Part shown: piece by piece, positions 1 to 6,730 of the stretch
How the letters are laid out: every line of letters begins with the position of its first letter
Position numbering within the stretch: position 1 is the first letter of the stretch
Assembly: GCA_002418595.1 (NCBI GenBank)
Contig: DIEK01000084.1
Location: 1,397-12,858, forward strand
Direction: 5' to 3'
DNA from: Candidatus Omnitrophica bacterium UBA5776
GTDB lineage: Bacteria; Omnitrophota; Gorgyraeia; Gygaellales; Profunditerraquicolaceae
Length of the DNA: 11,462 nucleotides
Notes under the pieces: model-generated
Database searches by the model: none
Seen by the model: the letters and a program-made list of their open reading frames with translations, nothing else
What the model was told of the DNA's origin: nothing
Program-made: the position numbers and the translations under genes

Positions 1-1
1 C

Positions 2-160
2 GGGCAAATAACCGCCGATGCCGTTATACTTACAGCCGATCCTGTTGTGCTGGAAAAAAGCGATGCATGCGGCGATGGTCTGGCCAGGTTCGTTTTGAAG
101 GATGAAAACGGTAGTGTCGCCGCGGTCGGGTACATTCCCGCGGGAGATAGATTATGCTGA
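2..160 (+). CDS. C-terminal fragment of a GTPase-family protein with EF-1A/CysN-like domain III (5' end outside window)
   Basis: An open frame runs in from the left edge and stops with TGA at 158-160, leaving 52 residues. They read as the last beta strands of the third domain of EF-1A-type GTPases: a strand ending in ADPVVLEK, then LARFVLKDENGSVAAVGYI. This matches the family pattern of a P-V-hydrophobic-E strand followed by 'GRFVLRD.G..VAAG.I'. Sulfate adenylyltransferase subunit 1 (CysN), which uses GTP hydrolysis to help make adenylyl sulfate, ends this way without a fused kinase, and is my preferred candidate; other EF-1A-like GTPases cannot be excluded because the G domain is not in the window. 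The stop overlaps the next start as ATGCTGA, so the two genes are probably translationally coupled. The reading frame is well supported; the family assignment is moderate. Confidence 0.5.
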   Translation, partial: GQITADAVILTADPVVLEKSDACGDGLARFVLKDENGSVAAVGYIPAGDRLC

Positions 161-2211
161 ACTATTATGTGGACCCCGGACAGGGTTTCATTTTTTCGCA
201 GAACCTCTCTTTTTTATGGGGGATATTGTTGGGAATGGGCGCCGGGCTGGCGGCTTTTTTCAGGTTTTTTGTCAGGTTCCCGAGGAGAAAGCTCTTTTGG
301 GCGGTGGTCATAGTATTGTTGTTGATCCTGGGAGGGATATCCATGCGGCACAATAAAAATATCCGTCACAAGAAGGTAGTAGTGATCGGGGTTGACGCCC
401 TTGATCCGGAACTCTTGGAGGAATTCATCGCGGCTAAGATGCTGCCGAATTTAGCCCGGCTTGCGGCTGAAGGAGCTTATTCGCGACTGGAAACCACGGT
501 GCCTTCAGAGTCTGTAGTGGCCTGGACCAGTTTCTCCACCGGTTTGCGCCCGGGCGGGCACGGAATATTCGATTTTGTCATGCGCAAAGAGGGCTCGCGC
601 GGCCACGGGCTTTATCTGAGCCTGAACGAGGTGCAAAACAAGTCGGGCAGGCCGGGCGTTTCCCGCCGTAATAAAGGGCGTTTCTTCTGGGAAGTGCTAT
701 CCGACAACCGTATTTACAGCGAAGTCTATTTCTGTCCCAATACGTTCCCTCCGGGAAACCTTCACGGCCGTATCATATCGGGAATGGGGGTCCCCGATAT
801 TACCGGCACTACCGGCAGGTCGTTCTTCTATGCCTCCGAAAGGCCGAAAGCAGAAACGGGAGACGACCGTTGCCGGGTCGTAAACGTGGATACCGCTTCC
901 GGAAAAGCCGCCACATGGATATACGGGCCTTTGCTTTCTTCAGCCGGTAACGTACGTCCGGAGAACTCGCGCATACCCATGACAATAGAGATGGATACCG
1001 CGAACCAGACGGCTGTCCTGCGCTTTCAGGGAAGGACGATAACTTTGCGTAAAGGTGAATGGAGCAGTTGGCAGAAAGTGTCGTTTTCCCTGGGAGGATT
1101 CAGGAAGGCGCGAGGTATAATGCGGTTTTATCTTAAGTCCGTCAGCCCTTATCTGGGGCTTTACGCGACCCCGGTCAATTTCGATCCCGGCGCGCCGCTC
1201 TTTCCCATTTCTTACCCGGCTGATTTCGCCCGAGAGCTCGCCGTTGCAAACGGTATGTTCTATACGCAGGGGATGCCGGCAGATACCTGGGCCCTGAGCG
1301 AAGAAAGGCTGGATGAGAATGAGTTTTTGTCGATAATAGACGAGATCCTCGCGGAACGCGGGAATATGCTGGAAAACAGGCTGAAACGTTTCCGGGGGGG
1401 AATGTTCTTTTTTTATCTGGATACTTTGGACAGCGTCCAGCATATGTTCTGGCGTTACAGGGACGGCAGGGCTTTTCCTTCCGGCGCGCTCGCCGCGCGG
1501 AAGGACGTCATCCTCGAGTATTACCGCAAAATAGACGAGCTTCTGGGGATGGTATTGCGGTATTCGGATGAGAATACCGTAGTAATGGTGCTTTCCGACC
1601 ACGGATTCACTTCTTTCCGCAAAGCGGTCGATCTCAACCGCTGGCTGTCCGACAACGGATATCTGTATTTTAAAAAAGGAATAAAAGATGGCGGAGAATT
1701 TTTCTCCGGGATAGACTGGTCGCGCACCAGGGCTTATGCAATGGGCTTCGGCGGCATTTATCTCAATAAGACCGGGCGGGAATATTACGGTATCGTGCCT
1801 CAAGAGGACTGTCGCGCGCTGGAAAAAGAGATATCGCGAAAACTGCGGGATCTTAAGGACCCGGCCTCCGGAGAAGCGGTGGTAAGCAATGTCTATGAAG
1901 GGAACGAAGTTTTCAGCGGCGCCTGCCGTTCTTCGTCCCCTGATTTATACGCGGGGTTTGCCGCCGGTTACCGCGGTTCCTGGCAGACGGCGTTAGGAGG
2001 GGTTTCCGGTGAGGTCATCAGGGAAAACGATAAAAAGTGGAGCGGCGATCATATTGTAGATCCGGCAATAGTCCCGGGTGTTCTTCTGGTGAATAAGAAA
2101 GTCCGGCTGGAAGCGCCCTCCATAATCGATATCGCCCCCACTGTTTTGAGACTGTTTGGAGTAGAAATTCCCGCCGAGATGCCGGGGAAAGTTTTGTTCG
2201 AAGAAGAGTAA
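154..2211 (+). CDS. Membrane-anchored type I phosphodiesterase/nucleotide pyrophosphatase-like protein, alkaline phosphatase superfamily, with N-terminal DPGxG membrane hairpin
   Basis: This 685-residue protein belongs to the alkaline phosphatase superfamily, whose members hydrolyse phosphate or sulfate esters with two metal ions. Visible metal ligands fit the superfamily order: D81 in VVVIGVDALDP, D426 and H430 in LDSVQHMFW, D482-H483 in LSDHGF and H633 in SGDH. The nucleophile should be a Ser/Thr in TTVPSES (114-120), ahead of the family signature AWTSFSTG..PGGHGIFDF (123-141). A C-terminal DIAPTVLRLFG stretch is also typical. The N terminus carries YYVDPGQG (4-11) and two membrane spans (about 14-40 and 47-62) joined by a basic turn, RFPRRK. 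The positive-inside rule puts the catalytic domain outside the cytoplasm. The start overlaps the upstream stop, and no later Met keeps the hairpin. Likely substrates are envelope phosphodiesters, phosphoglycans or sulfate esters; the sequence does not say which. Confidence 0.88.
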   Translation: MLNYYVDPGQGFIFSQNLSFLWGILLGMGAGLAAFFRFFVRFPRRKLFWAVVIVLLLILGGISMRHNKNIRHKKVVVIGVDALDPELLEEFIAAKMLPNLARLAAEGAYSRLETTVPSESVVAWTSFSTGLRPGGHGIFDFVMRKEGSRGHGLYLSLNEVQNKSGRPGVSRRNKGRFFWEVLSDNRIYSEVYFCPNTFPPGNLHGRIISGMGVPDITGTTGRSFFYASERPKAETGDDRCRVVNVDTASGKAATWIYGPLLSSAGNVRPENSRIPMTIEMDTANQTAVLRFQGRTITLRKGEWSSWQKVSFSLGGFRKARGIMRFYLKSVSPYLGLYATPVNFDPGAPLFPISYPADFARELAVANGMFYTQGMPADTWALSEERLDENEFLSIIDEILAERGNMLENRLKRFRGGMFFFYLDTLDSVQHMFWRYRDGRAFPSGALAARKDVILEYYRKIDELLGMVLRYSDENTVVMVLSDHGFTSFRKAVDLNRWLSDNGYLYFKKGIKDGGEFFSGIDWSRTRAYAMGFGGIYLNKTGREYYGIVPQEDCRALEKEISRKLRDLKDPASGEAVVSNVYEGNEVFSGACRSSSPDLYAGFAAGYRGSWQTALGGVSGEVIRENDKKWSGDHIVDPAIVPGVLLVNKKVRLEAPSIIDIAPTVLRLFGVEIPAEMPGKVLFEEE

Positions 2212-2223
2212 TATTTCAGTTGC

Positions 2224-2256
2224 GATTCCGTAAAGCGGGATATCGGAATTCGTTTT
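2224..2256 (+). terminator. Weak terminator-like hairpin after the phosphodiesterase gene
   Basis: GATTCCG (2224-2230) can pair with CGGAATT (2244-2250, one G-U pair) across a 13-base loop, followed by CG and a TTTT run at 2253-2256, with a longer T7 run ending at 2272. The stem is short and the first T run is short, so this is a weak candidate. It lies 12 bases after the stop of the preceding gene and ahead of a possible promoter, which is the right place for an operon boundary. Confidence 0.3.
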
Positions 2257-2296
2257 CAAACTCTCTTTTTTTGTTTCGCGGACCGCTACATAAAAG

Positions 2297-2324
2297 TTGT
2301 TTTTTTTCGCGCGGATGTTACAAT
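2297..2324 (+). promoter_or_regulatory. Candidate sigma-70-type promoter for the glycosyltransferase run
   Basis: TACAAT (2319-2324) is preceded by TG one base upstream, giving an extended -10 element, and a partial -35 TTGTTT sits at 2297-2302 with a 16-base spacer. The predicted start near 2331 would yield a leader of about 80 bases with two hairpins before the start codon at 2412. The -35 is poor (three of six), so this rests on the -10 and on position. Confidence 0.35.
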
Positions 2325-2334
2325 TATAAAAAAG

Positions 2335-2373
2335 GTAGCATATTTTACGCTACACGCCGGCCAATAGCCGGTG
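2335..2373 (+). promoter_or_regulatory. Two tandem hairpins in the leader of the GT2 gene
   Basis: GTAGC (2335-2339) pairs with GCTAC (2349-2353). Directly after it, CGCCGGC (2355-2361) pairs with GCCGGTG (2367-2373) around a 5-base loop with one G-U pair. The second stem is stable. No U tract follows, so these are not terminators. I could not match the stretch to a known riboswitch class. The downstream start at 2412 lacks a good Shine-Dalgarno sequence, so leader structure could influence translation. Confidence 0.3.
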
Positions 2374-2411
2374 CCTGGGCCTTAAATCCAATTGTTAATG
2401 CTGAAGCAATA

Positions 2412-3128
2412 ATGAAGAATAACCGGGGATCTTTATACCTTTCGGTTGTGGCGCCGGTATGCGGGGAAGAGGAATGCCTGGAGGAACTCTGTTCCCGTCT
2501 GTTCTCTGTGCTTGCCGGTCTATCCCGGACATTTGAAGTAATCTTCGTGAATAACGACCGGTATGGGCGTAATTGCTCCAAGTTGTACAGTTTGGCGGCT
2601 GTCTATCCGGGGTTTTCGGTGATCGAATCGGAGAGGCGCCGAGACCAGGCGGCGGCTACTCTGGAGGGGATAAAACGTTCTTCCGGCAAATATATAGTGA
2701 CTATAGACGCGGATATGCAGAACGACCCCGGCGATATCACGGTTTTAATTGAAGCATTGCGCAAGGGTAACGATCTTGCGTGCGGATGGCGCCGCAGGAG
2801 AAATGATCCGGTTTTCAGAAAGTGCGTTTCTTTTTTATCTAACCGGGTGTATGCGTTTTTTACCGGTTACCGCCTGAAGGATTATAATTGCGGTTTAAAT
2901 GCCTTGAACGCTTCTCTGGCAGACAGGCTTATCGCTTTAGGCGACCGGGGCCGGTTTATAAAACAGGCGCTGGTGCTTTTGGCGGGTTCGGTAGCCGAGG
3001 TGGAAGTTAAGCATCACTCCCGGCTTGCCGGAAAGTCGAAATACTCAATGGCAGTGATTATCTGGAAAGGCCTGGATTTTATCGTTAATTTCCGGGCGGC
3101 GCGATTCTTGAGATATAGAAAAGCTTAA
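2412..3128 (+). CDS. Family 2 glycosyltransferase, dolichol-phosphate-mannose-synthase-like, soluble form
   Basis: This 238-residue protein has the fold signature of polyprenyl-phosphate sugar synthases, which move a sugar from a nucleotide sugar onto a lipid phosphate carrier at the cytoplasmic membrane face. It shows an opening strand LYLSVVAPV followed by CGEEECLEEL (8-26), a metal-binding IDADMQNDP (98-106) and RLAGKSKYS (204-212), equivalent to the usual RxxGxSKY lipid-phosphate loop. The usual VDDGSxD nucleotide-binding loop is replaced by VNNDRYGRN (46-54). The C-terminal membrane helices of GtrB-type members are missing; only a short amphipathic tail remains. The frame is open back to 2220, but homology starts just after M at 2412, so I chose that start although its ribosome site is weak. 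The next gene starts 15 bases downstream and encodes a lipid-sugar-dependent transferase, a natural partner. Confidence 0.82.
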   Translation: MKNNRGSLYLSVVAPVCGEEECLEELCSRLFSVLAGLSRTFEVIFVNNDRYGRNCSKLYSLAAVYPGFSVIESERRRDQAAATLEGIKRSSGKYIVTIDADMQNDPGDITVLIEALRKGNDLACGWRRRRNDPVFRKCVSFLSNRVYAFFTGYRLKDYNCGLNALNASLADRLIALGDRGRFIKQALVLLAGSVAEVEVKHHSRLAGKSKYSMAVIIWKGLDFIVNFRAARFLRYRKA

Positions 3129-3143
3129 AGGACTATTCTGCTT

Positions 3144-4613
3144 ATGTCCAATTGTGCTTCAATCGGTATTATAATCCTGTTAGGGTCAGTATTAAGATCA
3201 TATAAATGGTTGGATTTTAGCCTGTGGTATGACGAGGCTCAATGGCTGATAGTTGCCGGATCCGGCACTTTTCAACGATTATCACACGATGCCGCTTTAA
3301 TCGCCAAACCGCCTTTATTCGGGATTTTGCTTCATTTCTGGAGGTTTGCCGGAAATAACGAAGCCTTTCTGCGTGTCTTGCCGTGCGTATTCGGGATCGC
3401 CGCCATTTACCTGGTTTACAGGACGGGACTTCTGCTTTTGGACCGGCAAACCGCGCTTGCCGCGGCCGCGCTCACCGCTTTATCCCCGATACACATACAT
3501 TATTCCCAGGAAGTAAGCCATTATACGCTGACGGTGCTGCTTTTTCTTTGCGCGATATACTTTCTTTTAAAGGCGTTCGCCTGTAATCGTAACGGATATT
3601 GGATATTGTTCTGCTTGTGCAGCGCTGCCGCTTTATACACCAACTTCGCGGCGCTTGCGCTTATCCCGGTGGAAACGGTATTCTTTCTGTCGTCGGGCAT
3701 TTCCGGTTCGCGCACGGCCCGGAAATGGATTTACAGTCAGTTTTTCCTGATGGCTTTATTAGTCTGTTATTATTTCTCACTTAACCGCCAGATGCCGTGC
3801 TTTACCTATGCGCGTTTTAACGAACAGATGCTCTGGATGCCGCGCGGCAACGCTTTGTACTTCCGGCAGATGTTCGGGTCCTTCGATATAGGTTACACCG
3901 CCTATTTATGGGGATACCGGATATCGTCTGTCTTGTTCCTGTTTTTATTCTGCGCCGGAATTATCGGCACAATACGCGCGCGCAGGACTTCTTTAACGAT
4001 GCTCTTGACGTGGGCGCTCTTGCCGGTGCTGGCAGGACTGTCGGTATCCCGCGTCATCCCGGTTTTTACTTACCGGAATTTCCTGGTTGTGCTGCCGGCG
4101 TATTATTTGCTTCTGGCGGCAGGCATCAATTATTTCCGCAGAATGCGCATCGTGATATGGGCGCTGATAGTCATTCTTTATTCCGTGTCGCTGGTGAACT
4201 ACTACGGGAATAGATATCCTTGCGCAGAAGTCTGCTACAGGCCCGGTGTGCATCCGCGGATGGACAATAGAGGCGCGTCTAAATATGTGCTGGCGAATAT
4301 CCAGGCCGGCGATATCGTAAAACACACCTGTTATTCGACGGTCACGCCGTTTATCTATTACCGCTATGCGTTTTCAGGAGGGAAGGGCGTTAAACTTACT
4401 CTTTCCGCGCGCGATCATATCCTTAAAAAGCAGAATGCCTCGTTCCCGGATTCTTTAGCCGGGCATAAGCGTTTATGGCTGTTTTTTGCCTCGTGGGAAT
4501 ATCCGCCGGGCCTGGAGGAGATGGAGGTCAGGCGGATTCTGGACGGAAAGTATAAACTGCTTTCTTTGCGTCATTTCAGCGGTCTGGATGTTTTACTTTA
4601 TGATCTCAGATGA
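3144..4613 (+). CDS. GT39/ArnT-like integral membrane glycosyltransferase (GT-C fold)
   Basis: This 489-residue multi-span protein resembles the dolichyl-phosphate-mannose protein mannosyltransferase / ArnT group, which transfers a sugar from a polyprenyl-phosphate donor to an acceptor outside the cytoplasm. The hallmark acidic pair lies in the first extracytoplasmic loop (SLWYDEAQW, D30-E31). It is followed by KPPLFGILLHFW (55-66), the family's 'HPPLxxLLLHxW' motif, and SPIHIHYSQEVSHYTL (114-129), the second-loop signature. About nine to eleven hydrophobic spans run to roughly residue 355. A soluble tail of about 130 residues (ASKYVLANIQAGDIV onward) is common in these enzymes. AAAGGA (3127-3132) ends 11 bases before the ATG. 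It follows the GT2 gene by 15 bases, suggesting the GT2 enzyme makes its lipid-linked donor. The acceptor (lipid, protein or glycan) is unknown. Confidence 0.85.
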   Translation: MSNCASIGIIILLGSVLRSYKWLDFSLWYDEAQWLIVAGSGTFQRLSHDAALIAKPPLFGILLHFWRFAGNNEAFLRVLPCVFGIAAIYLVYRTGLLLLDRQTALAAAALTALSPIHIHYSQEVSHYTLTVLLFLCAIYFLLKAFACNRNGYWILFCLCSAAALYTNFAALALIPVETVFFLSSGISGSRTARKWIYSQFFLMALLVCYYFSLNRQMPCFTYARFNEQMLWMPRGNALYFRQMFGSFDIGYTAYLWGYRISSVLFLFLFCAGIIGTIRARRTSLTMLLTWALLPVLAGLSVSRVIPVFTYRNFLVVLPAYYLLLAAGINYFRRMRIVIWALIVILYSVSLVNYYGNRYPCAEVCYRPGVHPRMDNRGASKYVLANIQAGDIVKHTCYSTVTPFIYYRYAFSGGKGVKLTLSARDHILKKQNASFPDSLAGHKRLWLFFASWEYPPGLEEMEVRRILDGKYKLLSLRHFSGLDVLLYDLR

Positions 4614-4632
4614 GAGGGATAGTGCCCAGCCT

Positions 4633-5622
4633 ATGCCTAAGGTGAACATGATCAGCGCTTCAGCGTTTTTAAAGAAATCGAGTTGTTCATGCAACCGCTT
4701 GAGAGAACTTTTTTTTAAATATCCTTATCATAGATGCGGCGCTTACGGAATAAACAGGGAGGCGTTCCTCGAGGCTTTATGGAGGGACGCGGCAGGCGCT
4801 GGGAACAGTTTTCTTACAACGGATGGCGGCGTCTCCGGGGGGACTGCCGGGATAGCGGTATTGGTTCCGAGCGCCTGGGACAGCGCATATTTCGGAAAGG
4901 ATATAAAAGAGATAAGATATTTGATAACCGCTTCCACTGGGCTCGACGGGTATCCTGCAGCGCGCTCCCTGGTAAAACGCGCGGTTTCCTGGTGCCGGAA
5001 CGTGAATACCGATCTCTTGACTGCCAGGATAGACGTTAATGACGCCCCGGCACTTTACGCGCTGTCATCGTGCGGTTTCGCTCTGGCCGATACTATAGTG
5101 ACGTTCGTTTACCGGCGCGGGAGCCGTTTACGCGGGAAGTTCAGATCTTTATATCGCGTGCGGCACGCCTCGCATAGCGACTCCGCTTTTTTGGAAACTT
5201 TGGCGGAGAAAGCCTTTAGCAAAGACCGTTTTCATCGCGATCGCAGGTTAAACGCTTCGGCCGGGGGATTATTCAGGAACTGGATCGCCGACGCCTGCAG
5301 GAAGACCTCAAGCGGCAGCGAGTGTGTGCTGGTGGCCTGTCGCAATGACGGCCGCCAAGCCGGTTTTTTGAGTTATGCCCTGGATAAAGAATGTTTGAGC
5401 GCCTGCGGTTCGCGTATTATCGGCAGGGGGCTTTCCGCGGTAACTCCGGATGCAGCCGGCGCCTATGTCAGTCTGGTGAATAAGATACTGGAATTAACCG
5501 ATGAAAAATATGATATCGCGGAATTCTCCACACAGATCACAAATACGGAGCCGGTAAGGATTTGGCAGAAAATGGGTTTGGAATTCGCCGGCGCAAAGCA
5601 TACCTTTCACAAATGGATATAA
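4633..5622 (+). CDS. Two-domain GNAT acetyltransferase, WecD/RffC-like (dTDP-amino-sugar N-acyltransferase-like)
   Basis: With the start at 4633 this is a 329-residue two-domain GNAT protein. The N-terminal half carries WDSAYFG (82-88), the signature of WecD-type enzymes (usually WDSxFFG), and IDVNDAPALYALSSCGFALADT (133-154). The C-terminal half (about 175-329) shows the family's KDRFHRDRRL (197-206), TQITNTEPVRIWQKMGLEF (300-318) and a final HTFHKWI. WecD acetylates the 4-amino group of a dTDP-dideoxy sugar; a related nucleotide-sugar acylation is the natural guess here, beside glycosyltransferases. The acetyl-CoA loop, usually RGKGIY, reads PDAAGAYVSL (272-281) and is degenerate. Start choice is uncertain: ATG 4600 overlaps the previous gene by 14 bases, ATG 4648 has AAGGTG very close, and ATG 4633 has GAGAGGGA upstream. 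All leave the domains intact. Confidence 0.8.
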   Translation: MPKVNMISASAFLKKSSCSCNRLRELFFKYPYHRCGAYGINREAFLEALWRDAAGAGNSFLTTDGGVSGGTAGIAVLVPSAWDSAYFGKDIKEIRYLITASTGLDGYPAARSLVKRAVSWCRNVNTDLLTARIDVNDAPALYALSSCGFALADTIVTFVYRRGSRLRGKFRSLYRVRHASHSDSAFLETLAEKAFSKDRFHRDRRLNASAGGLFRNWIADACRKTSSGSECVLVACRNDGRQAGFLSYALDKECLSACGSRIIGRGLSAVTPDAAGAYVSLVNKILELTDEKYDIAEFSTQITNTEPVRIWQKMGLEFAGAKHTFHKWI

Positions 5623-5650
5623 ACCTTTTGGCAGGGGGAACATCGAGGTT

Positions 5651-6700
5651 ATGAGCGTGCATTTGTCCTCGTTGGCGATCATATATAAAGAAAAGTTGAG
5701 GCGGCCGTTTTTACGCCAGTTCTTGCGGTTCTTGCGGCGTTTGCCGCGCATGCTTTTCCGGGGCCGGGACGGATGTTCTCTGAAAGTCATCTGCGGTTTG
5801 ACTTATAGATGCCCATGCTCCTGCGCGCATTGCGGGATGTCCGGGTATGAAATTAGTCCGGCCGACGAACTTTCCACCGGGGAAGTCCTGCGATTGATAG
5901 AAGATGTGTCGGCTTTGCCGTATGGTTTGATACTTTTTTCTTTTTTCGGAGGCGAGCCGTTATTGCGGGAGGATCTTCCTCTATTGGTCGCCGGCGCCGT
6001 GAAACGCGGACTTTTCACCGAAATCGAAACAAGCGGGATGAATATGACCCCGGAAAAAATTTTGTCGCTGAAACGGGCAGGATTGAATCACGTTTTCATC
6101 AGCCTTGACAGCGCTGTAGAAGAGAGGCACGATTCATCCCGGGGTATCGCGGGAGCTTACCGCAGCGCTTTATTCGCGATCGAGAACTGCAGAAAAAACG
6201 GATTGCCTTTCAGCTTGTCGGTATGCGTCACGGAGACCAGCCCCGATGCCGATATACGGGATCTGATCGCTTTGGCCAAACGGCATAAAGCAGCTTCTGT
6301 GAGGCTGTTATGTAAAGCGGATGTGGCCTCTCATTTGCGGGGCGGAAGATATGATCTTTGCGAAGCGGAGGCCGGCGCAAAGAACCGTTTGGATCGTTTT
6401 CTGGAACGTAATTATGTGTACGCGGAGTATTCAGGCGCCAGCACAGCCGTAGAGAAAAAAGTCTGTCCGGCGCTCCTGAAGTGGTTTTTTTATGTCTCAT
6501 GCTACGGGGAGATACAGCCTTGCCCGTATTTTCCCTATAATTTCGGTAATTTACGGGAGTCGTCTTTAGAAGAAGTAGTAAAAAGAATGTGGTCGAATAA
6601 ACTGTTCGACTGCGGTAGCGCGGAGTGTATGACCAACAGCGGCGAAATAAAATCACGCATGCGCGGCCTTTCTTATCCGGTTCTTTCGAGGGCTAAATAA
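5651..6700 (+). CDS. Radical SAM enzyme with SPASM/twitch-like C-terminal cysteines
   Basis: This 349-residue protein is a radical SAM enzyme that should cleave S-adenosylmethionine at a 4Fe-4S cluster. The cluster motif CxxxCxxC is C54, C58 and C61 within TYRCPCSCAHC, with an extra C56. The FFGGEPLLRED stretch (99-109) supplies the SAM-binding GGEP, and HVFISLDS gives the later barrel strand. C272, C284, C291, C321 and C326, with VSCYGEIQPCPYF and the GNLRESSLEEV run, form a SPASM or twitch-like auxiliary cluster domain. The first 40 residues form a basic amphipathic stretch (KLRRPFLRQFLRFLRRLPRM), perhaps a membrane-surface helix. AGGGGGAA (5633-5640) is a good ribosome site 10 bases before ATG 5651. 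It lies 28 bases after the acetyltransferase gene, so a sugar or glycolipid substrate is plausible. SPASM proteins often modify peptides, but I found no precursor peptide gene next to it. Confidence 0.85.
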   Translation: MSVHLSSLAIIYKEKLRRPFLRQFLRFLRRLPRMLFRGRDGCSLKVICGLTYRCPCSCAHCGMSGYEISPADELSTGEVLRLIEDVSALPYGLILFSFFGGEPLLREDLPLLVAGAVKRGLFTEIETSGMNMTPEKILSLKRAGLNHVFISLDSAVEERHDSSRGIAGAYRSALFAIENCRKNGLPFSLSVCVTETSPDADIRDLIALAKRHKAASVRLLCKADVASHLRGGRYDLCEAEAGAKNRLDRFLERNYVYAEYSGASTAVEKKVCPALLKWFFYVSCYGEIQPCPYFPYNFGNLRESSLEEVVKRMWSNKLFDCGSAECMTNSGEIKSRMRGLSYPVLSRAK

Positions 6701-6730
6701 GGACCGGATTGGCGCAAAAGGAGGGGACTT

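Noticed and set aside
940..1803. 287-codon open frame on the minus strand
   Set aside because: It lies wholly inside the phosphodiesterase gene, whose catalytic motifs are intact, and its translation has no recognisable domain.
2220..2411. N-terminal 64-residue extension of the GT2 frame
   Set aside because: The extension lies in T-rich, hairpin-bearing DNA with a promoter-like box, shows no domain, and the glycosyltransferase homology starts right after the Met at 2412.
4486..4632. Upstream start for the WecD-like gene inside the preceding membrane transferase gene
   Set aside because: It would overlap a well-supported gene by 128 bases and adds residues with no family similarity.
5623..5650. 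RiPP precursor peptide next to the radical SAM/SPASM protein
   Set aside because: The gaps on both sides are about 30 bases and hold no peptide frame; the Cys-rich small protein is over 3 kb away behind other operons.
6701..6730. Cobalamin riboswitch before the BtuB-like receptor
   Set aside because: Only 30 bases separate the genes, far too few for that riboswitch.
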